Part shown: one piece after another, positions 51,807 to 64,000 of the stretch
Numbering within the stretch: position 1 is the first letter of the stretch
How the letters are laid out: each line of letters opens with the position of its first letter
Origin: Hypomesus transpacificus
Taxonomy: Eukaryota > Chordata > Actinopteri > Osmeriformes > Osmeridae
NCBI RefSeq assembly: GCF_021917145.1
Contig: NC_061064.1
Location: forward strand, 1,800,216-1,864,215
Direction: 5' to 3'
Length of the DNA: 64,000 bases
Made by a program: the position numbers and the translations under genes
Notes under the pieces: generated by a model
The model's input: only the letters and a program-made list of their open reading frames with translations
The model's database searches: none
What the model was told of the DNA's origin: nothing

Positions 51807-54800
51807 ACAAAACCAGACAAATCTGGTTCTACGTTATTGGCATTTTTCGATTAATTGAAACGAGTTGTTCCAGAAATTGGAATCACATGCAGAACACAAT
51901 ATCTTGCCTGTTTGTGGCTCAGATTCTTGCAGTTGAAGTGCATTGCATGCACACATGGGGGCAACATAACGCTGTCTCACGATAGCTGTAGCAGAAGAAT
52001 AAACTGACATTAGATATAATCTGTATTTAGCCAATCTACACATAGCTGCTGGTGTAGGAATCCAAAACATGACAATTTTACTTTCTTTCTGACGTTGTAT
52101 GGAACTACATTTGTCACGTTGCCATAAACCAAGAATACATATTGTAACAAGGAGTTCAGTGATTAAAACTTTGATGGCTTTAAAAAAATAATTTAGCTGA
52201 AGTAGTGGGAGGATTCGCAAAACATTTAGATTAGCAGAGGGTGTTGTACGTGCTGTCAGTAAGCTTGTGAGAACCAGTCAAATTACATAAGAGCATTGAA
52301 GCTCCATGAGGTTGCAAAGACGCCCTTGAGTGCATGTCTAGTTGGCCACTAAACACTGTCTGAACAGCCAGCGATAATGGCTTCTATTTCCACTGTCAGG
52401 CCCAGTAATAGGAGGATGGGCAAACCTTGGCTCGTCCCCAAGTCCGTTTTTACACCCTGACGTCTGCCTGTCAGACTGTGAGAGAACCTCTCCTTTGAGA
52501 GTTCGCTGTACATCTGTTTAGATGGATTCATTCTACCTTGTGTGAGACAACAAAAGCCATGTTAGCTTAATGTTAATTCTGAGTCTCTCCCTCTCTGTCT
52601 CTCTTGCTCTCTCTCTATACTGGACATGTCCAAGACTCTTTCCAAATCACCTCATCAGTCACTAAGTAAACACCAGAATGAAAATGGACACCATCTTTAG
52701 TCTCTATTTTGTCATGAATAATCTTCATTTATTTTTTATTATTCACATTATTACACCATGCAATGCTGTTTCTTTCCGTCTCTTCTAAAAACATGCTTCC
52801 TGTTATCCAGTTCTAAAGCACAGGGTTGTGAGCCCCTAAATGTCACTTGAGTGTCCGGCCACATCTGGAATCTGACTTGATTGGAAATCAATGCGACTTC
52901 GTGGGACCTCAAGTCGTGTTCTCCCACAGGTTGTAGCGTGCAGTGTGAGTGGTCACCTGGGTGTTCAGAATGGGCACCGCAACAGCACTAATCAAGACCA
53001 GCTGTCACGCTGCCAAAGGTAAAGGGCCTGCATCCAATCTCCGCGCAGATATGTGTGTGATGGAAAGTAAGTATTATATTACTGAGGCAGCAGAGAGATG
53101 ATTTTGACCAACACCTGTAGAGGTGCTCGAATTAACCTCCCTACTCAGTCACAGAAATTCCACTTCCTGGGGCCCCGGATTAGTCATTACAATCCAAATG
53201 ACTCCCAGTCTGAATAACATTCTCATGTTTTCTGTCGGTTAAATGAGCTGGAAATCCAATCTCCACAATTTATTTGGAGGACTGTCATATTTTGCTATTC
53301 ATTTTCTCTCTCTTTGTCTACAGAGACAGTATCAGAGAAACGAATAGGCCTAAATAAAATTAATAAAACATTGCTACATTATTCCCTAGTCTTTTTCCCA
53401 AGTTATGAGTAACACCATTACTATAAACCGTGTGACTAGAATTGACATTTATTTTGCTTTTTTATTTTGTAACCATGTACATAAAGAAGTTAAGCTTGAT
53501 CAAATATCAACTGCATAAAATCATTGAATGGAAAAAAATGTTTACACCCGTGATGTGACCAGATAATATTCATGCAGGTTTGGTTTTGTATTTAATTAGA
53601 TTTTTTTTATGTAACTTTTCCTTTGCCTTTGATATTTTATTGCCAGATCAAACCTACCATTAACTGTTTGCCTCATTTCTAACACAAACAACTAAAAAAT
53701 TGCTTCATTCAGAAATGCCATACAGCGCCATGATTCAGTGTCATATGTGACATGAACAATTACTGTCATATTTATCTAGTTTTGTATTAATGTGCCGCCT
53801 CTATGTCTCTCTATCATGTGAGAGCTGTCTCATTGGATCTGACAGCAGAGAGTATTACAGCAGTCTGTTGAGAAATGTTGTTTCTTAGCAACAGGTCTTT
53901 AAATTGTACCAGAGTTATTTGTAATACATTAGTGCTAGCCAATTGAAATGCAAAATGATTACTTTTGGATGGAATAAACTGATAAGAAAATCCAAGTAGA
54001 TATTCAGTTATTTCAAAAAATCCAGTGGATGTGAACACCACATGGCCCCGTCTGTTTCTTAGTTTGGAAAACTACATCTGAGACCAAGAAAGGCCATATT
54101 TTGACTCCTGACAATCGCTCTCTACCCCAGCTCTATCAGTCACCCTGGACAACCGTTGATGTTGTTATATCCTTTCTTTTAAGCAAAGCCATCACTCTGT
54201 CTGTGGGAGCCAGAACAAAACTGACTGTGAAACATGTCTACTGCTAATCTGTCTTCTGAACGATTCTCTCTCTGTGGGCTCTGGAGTGATGGTGGAATGT
54301 TATTTAGAAATGCTGTTTATAGCTTGATGACTAATATCCACTAATGACTACTGCACATTCATATACATAGCCTGCATAAACATCTACTTCTTTTCTTGCA
54401 GCGATGCCACAAGACATGTCAAACTAGACTAACATTTTAACAGGGTGGAAACTGAACTTTGTTCAGAAATACTCACACTACTGGAGAAGATGTTCTCATT
54501 TTCCACACACACTCAGCACAACTAGTGCATCAAAGATGTTCCTGTCAACAACCATGAAATGTTTTCAGTTTGAGGGGTCAGACTGGTTGCTAAAAATACT
54601 AATTGGCTGTAAACTGGTTTCAGTAGCTGCTGAAGCCGTTTGATAAGTTCCCTATTGTAAGAGTAAAGGACTTTGAATTTGTCTTTATTAGGATTCTGCC
54701 CAGATGATGAATGACTGTGTCAGATCTCTACCTACTAGTCGAAAATGTATCTCTTTAAAATTGATTTGCTTAACTTTATTTTTTTCCCCGAGATGTGGAC

Positions 54801-56282
54801 TTGACAGAGGGCCATTGAAGACTCTGGCTTCAGGGAGAATAATCATTCTGTACAAGATGCAATTGGAGATAACAGTTGAGTAAATCTTTAAAGGGTCACT
54901 GGGTTCTTGGATTTGTCTCCACTCCTGCGATTCATTATTTAGATGTTTATACACAATACCTTTGTCTTGACTGTACTCAGTTGATACGTCTATCTCCATA
55001 CATATGAACAGAACATTTCAGGATTATTTTAAATAAGTATTAATAGTTTTCCAGTTGAACTTACCTTCTATTTTAACTTGTCATGCTCATATTTAATTAA
55101 TTGATGCTGACAATTAAACGTGTTCATTGGGAATAGTACGGTTTACCGTTCATCATTCCATCTCAGATTAGCCGGCAGTATAGGGTCCACTAAGGACACA
55201 CATTTGTTTAAACTCAAACAGCCATTAGTGTTTCTCTCCGAGAACATTCCTCGATCAGGTAAAGCAGCGTGAAATCAAAGGTTGGTGATGTCATCATGTT
55301 TGAAGGGTACAATCTATAGCCGTTTTCTGCACTCTCTACGAGTTTTCTTTGCAACACCTCTGAAACCAGTAGTGAATTTCTGATTAAATATGGAATAATT
55401 TCAACTGTCGAACAGCTCAACAGGAACATCTGACGTATCTGAAGTGAGCTTCAGACTTCTCAAGGTTTGCTTTGAAAGAATTGGTTCATCAAGGCCACCT
55501 TTATGCATGGTTTACAAGGCATCAGGAAAAGTAAATCTCTTTCATCCCTTGTGAACACAGGTTCGAAATCAAACTACAAAGACTTGCACACTATGAAATT
55601 TTAAACTCATGAAAGGGACAGTATAGGGCTGCAGTTGAAAAGAAATCCAACTTATTTCCATCTATTTTTTTTTTGTAAAACATTTTTTAAGACTAACTAA
55701 ATCTTATTAAATGGCTGCATATTGTTTAAACGTATTTAAACTTTCTGCGTTTGGTCGTATGTGGTAAAAGAAAAACAATTTCAAGTACTAGATTTGAATA
55801 GGCTACTGGTGTCTGAGGGTGTAGTACGTGAGGTCACATTGGGGGAAGCGCGTGTTCCCGTTTGGGGAATGGCTGCATGGTGCTTTATGCAGCTCCAGAA
55901 ATGAAGAGGGAGCGAAACTAAAAACAAAAAAAATGTTTTACAAAAAATGCGCCCACCCACGCCACCTAGCAAGAGCTTTCTTCGGTTACAGCCACGATAC
56001 ACCTGCTAGCTGAAGCGGTAGTCCTGAACATTAAAGAAGCTAATGTTACTAGCTAGCTGCGGAAGACAACCCATAGGTAACCTGGGCACTGACTAGCCCA
56101 ACCAATCCGTTTTACTTAAGTATCCTGCCCACATTTTGAGTGGTAGAGGGCGTAAAATGTATCTCCACTTGGTATCACAACCTAGACTTTAATAATATTG
56201 CCGAACTATAGACGAGCAATGCTCCACAAAAAAGGCCCATGGTTCAGCCAGAGCCAGCGCTTGAGAAGGAGTTTACGCGATA

Positions 56283-56332
56283 ATGCACGACTCAAGTTCG
56301 GCAGCGCTAGCCAACTGCAACTCTTCTAAAAG
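56283..56332 (+). other. Possible first coding exon of an unidentified gene
   Basis: An ATG opens 16 codons plus two bases (MHDSSSAALANCNSSK) and ends at a good donor, AAAAG|GTAAGC. About 230 bases upstream is a GCTAGCTAGC-type motif like those at the other 5' ends in this window, and the area is CpG-richer than its surroundings. No family is recognised, and no continuing exon is identified in the remaining 7.7 kb. Confidence 0.25.
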
Positions 56333-57895
56333 GTAAGCCACGTGGTTAATTTACTTTAATGCCAGCCCTGGCTTTCTTGATTAATGCAAAAAATTAAATA
56401 AAATGAATTAGCTTGGGTTAGGTAAGAGTACATTATATAGCCTGTGTCATATTAAAATATCGATAGCCTACGTGTGAGAGACTGTATGTTTTGAGATTGG
56501 AGCTGCTTTTGTGCTTGTGTGTTGGTGACGGCAAACTCATTAGCATAGATTTGAAAAGTTATTTTTAGTTATGTTGTAGGCAATCCAAGAGAGAACATTG
56601 GGATTAATATCTAGCAGTATTGTGTTCACTATAAACATACTCTATAAATGGGATAAATGGTGTGTAGGCTATAACAATGGGACGTACTTCTTAAGGCAGT
56701 AAAAAATATGTTCTTTAGAATTAGCAATGAGATATCTACTATTTAAAACAGTATATTTAAGAGCACTGCCTGTACTTAATTCTGACTTTAAAGCTTTTAA
56801 GTTTCCTAACTGGATGCGCTATTGGTTTTCTTAATCTATTTAGGCATTCGATGTGGTTCAAGAATAATCTTTCTAAGCCTGGACGTGACATGGCAGAATA
56901 GCAGCCTCATTTATATGGAGGGATTAGGGAATGAATTTTTTTACACCATGACAGTGAATATGCTGGCTCTGCCAATAGGTCTCGAGGGTTTTAACACATT
57001 CACCCACTTAATACACCTACCAAATGTCAAATAATCCCCTTTAATTTGTTGTATCTACTGTAAGCAATTATCCTGAGTAGAAACAATTGTGAGGTCAAGT
57101 CATTTCAAGTGAATTAGTCAGATTGAGCAACGTTTTAGTGCACACTGCATGTGATACACCTAGTTTGGTTTTGAATGTCCCTTTAACATTGTCACAATAA
57201 GGGTTTTAGGAATGCAGGCCCATGATTCACTTAGAGACAGATGTCTGTCAGTTAGACGACCGTCCATGAGAATGTTTATATTGGCGTTAAGTGATGTAGG
57301 AATGTCGGTATAATTATTTTTTGGCTGTAATCCTGAAGGGCTTCAAGCAGATCCTTTGTTTGTCTTAGTCAGGGCAGCAAGTTCTTTAGAGACAAACTGT
57401 GTAAATCATGGATTACGGGGAGGGAACGCACTGCATACAGATTCACGTCAAGGACGTCCCAGCAGACTGCTGTCAGAAAACAAGTACACCTACGAACCTT
57501 ATAGAGAACATCAAGAACTGTTGGCTGAGGCCGCATAATATCAAAACCAGTATGGTTTTTAACCATAATTCTTTTTCAGTTGCAAGATCTTGTTGAGTAT
57601 TTAAACATGACACGGGTCACATCCAACAGTTTCTGCTTCATGTCTAACCTTCAAGTGTGCTGTGATGGTGACTCCTGGTGTTAGTTTTATCAGACTAAAT
57701 CTGCCCTGTTCTGCCCGACAGCGTACAGTCACCATGTCACAAAATATCGCTTCATCTCTATAGGTGGAAGCACATTTGACACTCCTAATTAGAAGTTTCC
57801 AGAGTGAATTTACCTCCAGCTGGGGTGACATGGCTTAGTAAGAGTTTTACAACCACCTTCATTGATTTGCAGATTATCTCGCACCCGAGCCTGGA

Positions 57896-57926
57896 GCCCT
57901 AATTCTCCCTACGGGACAATTAGGGC
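57896..57926. other. Near-perfect 31-base hairpin
   Basis: GCCCTAATT pairs with AATTAGGGC, and inside them TCCC pairs with GGGA around a TAC loop. One C/C mismatch gives 13 base pairs in all. It is isolated in the gene-free region and is not part of a repeat array. Confidence 0.7.
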
Positions 57927-60900
57927 GGTGAAACAAATGTGGGAAAGAGTCTGGAAATATCCCGGGCCTCTCTGGGGTGTCAGAGATCAAGACAGGAAAG
58001 TAAGTAGACTCCAGTTGGAGGCTGCCTCTTAACTTTGTTCCTCTCTTAACCCTCTGCTGCTCTGCCTTCTGGACGGCTTCATGTCTTCGTTCAGAAGCTC
58101 ACGAGGAGCCAAGGGAGTCCGCCGCCATGATGAAAACACCTCGTAAAGTCTCGACCTCGGAAACAGTTCTTCAGAACAACCTTCACTAGCTTTCCCTCAC
58201 GAAACTCACAACCAAATAATACAATTTGAACACACGAGAACTCACCTCATCGTACCTCTGCAATAAAGGATTGACACAAGTATTTCGATGGCTTTATTCG
58301 CTTCGAGACGTTTTTGACGAGAGGAATCAAGAATCTGGGAACAATGTGAGACAGAGCTAAAAAAAAATCTATTTGCCGATAGCTGATCTTTATCATTCAC
58401 ATGCCTCACCACTTTCTGCCTGGTCTTCAGGGCCTGATCCATCCCCAGCCTGCTACTGAGCTGGTCAGAAAATCCAATAAACCTGGGATTCGTTCTTCAA
58501 GCTCAACCCCTTCCTGGCCTCCCCTCCCTCCTCCACACATTCTCTCCGTACGGCTGCATTGCTAATGCCTCCCCCCTTCAGGATATCCGTAAAGCTCAGT
58601 TCTTACTCTTGCTTCAAATCCTACATAAACTTTGCCCATTGGGCTATCAGTCTTAAAGCATCTCTACGGTTCAGAATCGTGTCCTCACAGCAGGTCTGCT
58701 GGTAAGTGCCAAGCAGAGAGACCCACAGCCCAAACAGTAGTTGATTATTTCATTGTCTATGCAGATCTAAGGGCTAGCTTCAAGTTAGCACTTAAAAACG
58801 GTTTTAATTGAATTAATTGATTTAAGAAATATTCTCACTTCTGCCAAGGTTACCTGCCAATAAAAGGAACAAAGATTTGACTGAGCAGCGGGAGTTACCC
58901 CGGCGGGGTTGTTCACGTCTAACATGCTTGACTGTGTGGCCCTTGATTAGCTCTACTTTAGACAAGCCAGCTTTGATTGTGTCAAGATAGTCTTTCGGGA
59001 GGATTACCTTGAGTACACCCCTGAACTGCATTGACACACGGAGGATTTCAAGTACGTCAGGAAGAAATGCATTAATTGGCGTAAAAGTACATAAAGTGGC
59101 TCGCTGCTAAAAACTTTTTGGGGATGACGCAAACTGGAGCATAACCCAATTAGTGTCCAAAGACAAGAGACTTGCTAGAATTTACATTTATATTCCTAAA
59201 AATCGTGTTTACCAAATGTCTTTTGTTATCCAGTCATACGTGTCAGTCTGTTGCCTTAGAACGTGTTTATTTGTATTCTGTTCAGATACGCAGCGAGGAG
59301 GCTGGGAGAACGAGGTGCAGATGTTCTTTTTTTTTTTTGCCGGAGCATAAAAGATGAGGAACAGGCCTACTAGATTCAAACTGTCAACATTGTTGTCTGG
59401 ATAATACAGTTTAGATTTGGGAGGCGTATATATGAAGACTGTAAAAAAAGATTGACTAATGGGCATCACCTGTATTTTAATTGGTTCAATTAATACAAAT
59501 CTCTTGTTTTTCAAGCGCAAACACTCGTGAATATTCATCAGTAACATGTTGATTTACCTGCGGGCGTCATCTGGTCTTGTTTTATTTGTCTGCAGCTTTT
59601 GACCGGTGTGGTAAACATACCAGTGATCATCGTTGTGAATATTCTGGGACTGGGGACACTGACAATGTGATAACATTTTAGATGCAAGGAAACTGCAAAC
59701 ATACTCAGTCTGCCGTCGCTGAGTAGACAGCACAGAGGCCTCCACATATCTGCTCCCAGTTTTTAAATATAGATTTCACCCTTGAGGGTGTAACTGATAA
59801 ATGTGACCTTGAATGAGTCATTAATTAGATTAATTTCACTCCAATCATGTCCTTTTGCAGACAGGGCAGGCAGAAAGAGAGGGCAGGAGAGAGACTTCCT
59901 CTCTCTGTCTTCCTGTTGAGACACACGCAGAAGGAAACACTACACAGCTCATTTCAGAGAGCAGACTTCAGTCTTGGAGGGAAGCCAAATTGTTTTGATG
60001 ATGGAAAAAAGCCTAACAGTAATAGTAATAAAGTCTGATTTACCAAGGCAGAGGAAATTAACATAAATTAGATGACATCAGACACTAAATCAACATTCAT
60101 ATGACGATCATTATTGCTTAGTTAGCCTAGTGAAATCTGATAACTGTCAATGTTCTTACACTTTCGTCCGATTGCTATAAATGCCTGTAGACCCATATCT
60201 AAAACGCTGTGGTCTTAGAATTCCTCAAATCATTCTATGAATAATTACTTTTCCTCTGTTTAAACTGCAGTAAATGGGATCCTAAATGGTAGTTTCGGCC
60301 TCTTCTCAGTTTTCACCATATGGAAGTTGGTAGAGGTAGCAGTGTTGGGGCAATTGTTAGGCACACTCCAACAAAATCTCAGTCACAACAACGGATATTG
60401 GAACCGTTTGGTGACATTGGATGACGTTGCCCGGATGACAAGCTGGGTATAGCAGCAGGATAAAACTATTTTCAGATGTGGAGCTCAAACTTGACTGAAA
60501 TATGTCATGTTAGGCTGCATACTCCAAAATAATCTGTCTCTTGAAGTTTTTATATCTTATGCCTCCTTTTGAGACAGTGAAAAGCTATCGTCTTCCTTGA
60601 AGGCAATTAAACAGTTGTGCTCGATTTCCCATGTCACTCTACAATCTGGGAATCCAGATGTTTCAGCAGTCTCGCTTGCAAAGTCAGAAACAAAATAAAT
60701 ATTTACCATCTTGAAGCCATTGAAGAGGGTTATGCCACATGTTAAAATAGCTCCAGGCAAATGCTGAAGACAGGAAAGTGTCATAACTTCCTGTAGAACC
60801 CACCCAGATCTCATGTCATTTTATTACGAATTACAGTTAGTGTCATCATGTTTGTTATCCGTTTTTGCTTGAAACCAAATGACAATGCCTCATTCAGTAC

Positions 60901-61124
60901 ACATTTGTGGAAAGAAAAAACCCCAGTTAACAGCTGTCCAATCTTGGTTCAGTCTTCTATACTGCGAGCTCAGTGCCTTTTATCTTCAGCCTTCGGACTT
61001 GCGAGCAAAAGTAAATCGAGCATCATACTGCATGTGCAGGTATAGGTTAATCCATTCATCAAAATGTCACTGCTGATGGTATGTTAAATTAGCCATCCAT
61101 TTCCCCCTCTAACAACGCCTTCTC

Positions 61125-61128
<4 letters not shown>

Positions 61129-61159
<31 letters not shown>
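61129..61159. repeat. 31-base G homopolymer
   Basis: Uninterrupted run of G on the plus strand. Its exact length is doubtful in any assembly. It could form G-quadruplexes. Confidence 0.9.
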
Positions 61160-61161
<2 letters not shown>

Positions 61162-64000
61162 CCGAGGTTTCCTCTGTGAAACCACCCTTGGGATCTCACC
61201 TTGATCTCAACATAATCACATGCTGTAATACCTGCATGTAATGGAGGCTTTGCGTGTTTTTTTGTGAGTACCTGAACTGCAGCAATGCAACACATCAAAA
61301 TACAATTTATTACATTGATGCATTTAGTTGCAAAGATACACTTTGGTGTGCAGTTGTAAATATATGATTGTGGAATAGTGTTTATTAAATAAAAATAAGT
61401 CTTTATACTTTGCAGAAAAAGTCAGAAATAACTATTGTTCTTGTACCATTCATGATTGGTTGACAGGCAACCTAAAGCTAGATAACTTCAGACAAAACTG
61501 ACTAGACTGACATGTATAGAAAGCTTTATGAGTATGTGTCAGACGAAATGAGTGACTATGGCAGACTATAATTAGCTAATGACTGCCCACCTAAGATCTG
61601 GTAGACACACAATGGTGTTTTGTCATGTTAAAATGTTGCTGTATTATAGATATGGTTATAGATTGCAAGGGCTGCTTCCAGCAGAGCTGCGATTGAGTGC
61701 TGAAGGAATGAGGGGACAGCAGGCATGGCCCTGAAGCTGCTGTGTGATCTCCACTGCTTAGACAACAGATGAGACACGTCGATAACGTCCTGGGAACCTT
61801 GCCACACTTTGGCCTTGTTGATTGCATCTCAGCAAGATCTCAAACTTCTTCTAGAAGCTTTTTCATCAAAAGAAGGCCTTTCCTTTTTGTTTACGTGTTG
61901 CTGTGGTAGCGTGAAGCTCTGAAGGGTAAAGGAGACTGGAGAGTGCTCTTCTCAAAGGCACAGTGTGAGCAAAGAAGCCTGGAGGAGATTGTAGACACCT
62001 GCCACAGTAGGACAGCCAATTATATACAGTGACACATCTGTAGCTAAGATACAGTGTTCGATAAAAAAAAAAACTAAATATTTCTGCTTTCACCTGATGC
62101 CCTCTCACTGACTGAGATATGTTCTACCAATGCACCATCCCCATAATTACATCAACAACGGTCTTTAATTTAATCTATGTACATAAATGTTACAGAATCG
62201 CAACACACTGTGGTCCACCCACTTTGTATCCCACAGAGTGCACAAATCTGTGTCTCAGACATTTGAACACCCTGATAGTGGGTGGAGGAAGAAAAGTAAC
62301 TGGCTCTAAGTTTTGTGAAACAGCATACTGCTTCATCCATCTGCCACTTTTGTTGAAAGCTCAAAAATACCCTAATTGCCATGTTAGAAAATGAAAATCT
62401 GTTCATCTTTTGACCGCCTCCAATCTGGCAGGGCCATCACCCTGATCGTGTATTTGAAAGATCGCACCCCACCCTCTGCAGTTGGAAGAACGAGCATCAT
62501 ATAATTCTGTAGATGTAATACTACAGACCATAATTTAGCAGTCAGGAGGATAAGTGCAGTACAGAAATCTTGTTTCCATGTTTCAGACATTACAGAAACC
62601 ATAGGCTATGCTTTGTTTCACTCCTTCCCCAACAGTAGGAGGGTTTCTTTGAGGGGCATAACTAAAGGGGCTGCACACTAAACAGCTCTGGTTACCACAG
62701 ACAGTGTTTCTGCAAGCAGTAATCACTTGCACTACTGGCATTGCTTCGTTTGAGCTGTGTTGACCGTGAAATGTCTCACCACAAGCCAAGAACACTCAAA
62801 TAGTTATCAGTAAGTACATGTTCTTTTAAATCAAATGAAATCGTATTCTTAAAGCTCACTTCATCTGCAATGTCACAGAGGTTTTCACAGACATCTGCAG
62901 CACCTATAACCAACAAAAACCCTCAAAAGAAGATAAGGAAAAACTCCCAACTTCTCAGAGTGGGGAAAAAAAAGAAAAACATTGTCTTGTACAGTTTGTC
63001 GTTTGGTTGAATCAGATCTTACTGGACACTGTCTTCTCTTTCTTGGCTCTCTCCCTTCAAATGGTACAGCTGGCACAAGGGGTACAGCTGGCACCAGCGG
63101 AACAGTTGGACCGGGGGATTGTAGAATGGTGCCATGGCTAGTCTCTGAACAATACTACTTTTCTCACAGTTCTCTCTCTGTGAGAAGAGGGTTTGAGTAA
63201 TCATCATCAAGGGATTGCTTTGCAGGAATGTCCCGTTTTATTCCAGTAACTAAAGAATGAAACCCACTCTCTGAGAGGACCATTACCATTAAACTATCAT
63301 TGTTCAACCGTAATTAAGATATCTGCTTTGATTGCACTACTAATATAATGAAGATTTGATGCAGCCAAGTATACTAATAAAAAACGGAACAGTCAAAATC
63401 AACATTCTTTTCACTCCTGTGCTGTGTATTTCATGGGATCTACTCATTGATTTGGAGCACAATTACTCTTAATGCCTTAATCAATTCAGTTAGAGTTCTC
63501 TCACAATCTTGTACATCTACATCTCCATTATAAATCTGTACAGAAGACTAAAAGTGGTTTTGCTGCATTGTGAAATTGTATGGTGACAGTGAGAAAATAA
63601 TCACATAGTGTTACCTGATAACAGACTACCACTGCTATATGAATGCGTACTATGTCTGCAAAATTGCATGTCCTTGGTCCTCGTGGAGCATGAACATGGG
63701 AAATTAAAGAGTGATTTGACAACACGGTTACCACCACTGACATTTCACTTGTGATATTCTTAATTTACCTCAGAAAACACTTGGGTCTATCCAACGTGTG
63801 ACAAAATGTGGTGTCAAACTAATTAATTCTGACATCTATCATAGATATATCGTGGTAGAAGTAGTTTTTGTATTCACAGCAAGCATATGTTTTCCTAGGC
63901 TGCACGTATACTGGGTGGAGTTTGGGAGCGGTTGGTGCTTAGGGATCTGGGAAGCCTTATGGCCGCGTGGTGAAAGTTTCAGGAATACCAATTTATACAA

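Larger units (their letters stand above)
51810..64000. other. 12-kb stretch without a recognised gene
   Basis: AT-rich sequence with scattered short frames, none showing a protein family or consistent splice structure. Noted inside it: a short CT-rich stretch near 52585-52615, a possible 5' exon (56283-56332), a hairpin (57896-57926) and a 31-base G run (61129-61159). It could be intergenic or the first intron of a gene beyond the window. Confidence 0.5.

Noticed and set aside
54688..54999. 103-codon minus-strand frame
   Set aside because: No family signature, no splice context, and a length expected by chance in AT-rich DNA.
61129..61159. Assembly gap marker or adaptor
   Set aside because: A pure G run can be a two-colour sequencing artefact, but the flanks are ordinary. 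It is reported only as a homopolymer of uncertain length.

Overview
The window is vertebrate nuclear DNA, almost certainly from a ray-finned (teleost) fish. The genes are split into many short exons with GT-AG introns. The encoded proteins match vertebrate families closely. The introns hold tRNA-derived SINEs and hAT-like MITEs of the kinds common in fish, and micro- and minisatellites are very dense. No bacterial, organellar or viral gene set is present. The species cannot be fixed from the sequence alone.

Layout, left to right. (1) 131-3756, plus strand: 3' part of a myotubularin-family lipid phosphatase, best matched to MTMR8; the GRAM-domain exons lie outside the window. (2) 5260-6314, plus: ASB12, an ankyrin/SOCS-box protein. 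(3) 7672-10791, plus: AMER1 (WTX) in a single coding exon, with a non-coding first exon near 6.9 kb. (4) 16882-26416, plus: ARHGEF9 (collybistin), SH3-DH-PH; its first coding exon is unresolved. (5) 39113-29483, minus: GAB3, nine coding exons, converging on ARHGEF9. (6) 40401-51041, plus: SMARCA1 (ISWI/SNF2L), 24 coding exons, head-to-head with GAB3. (7) 51.8-64 kb: no recognisable gene; one possible 5' exon and one strong hairpin.

The MTMR8-ASB12-AMER1-ARHGEF9 order and orientation is the same as on human Xq11.2. GAB3 and SMARCA1 are also X-linked in human but lie far away there. I joined exons by hand using splice signals and reading phase. SMARCA1 and ARHGEF9 (from its SH3 exon) close in frame throughout. 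GAB3 closes in frame except for one exon that appears to be one base short.

The most unusual signal is that minisatellites sit on exon borders. Three arrays (ARHGEF9 at 22.95 kb, SMARCA1 at 41.99 kb and 46.92 kb) are tandem copies of a segment spanning an exon end and its 5' splice site, giving 9, 3 and 16 consecutive donors. Two more (ARHGEF9 at 16.6-16.88 kb, GAB3 at 35.26-36.24 kb) form the pyrimidine tract of a 3' splice site, leaving about 0.3 kb and about 1 kb with no AG. A further array overlaps the SMARCA1 stop codon and another lies inside the GAB3 coding sequence.

The six genes do not form one pathway. MTMR8 acts on phosphoinositides. ASB12 is a predicted Cullin-5 ligase adaptor. 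AMER1 regulates Wnt signalling at the membrane. ARHGEF9 organises inhibitory synapses. GAB3 is a receptor-signalling scaffold. SMARCA1 remodels nucleosomes.
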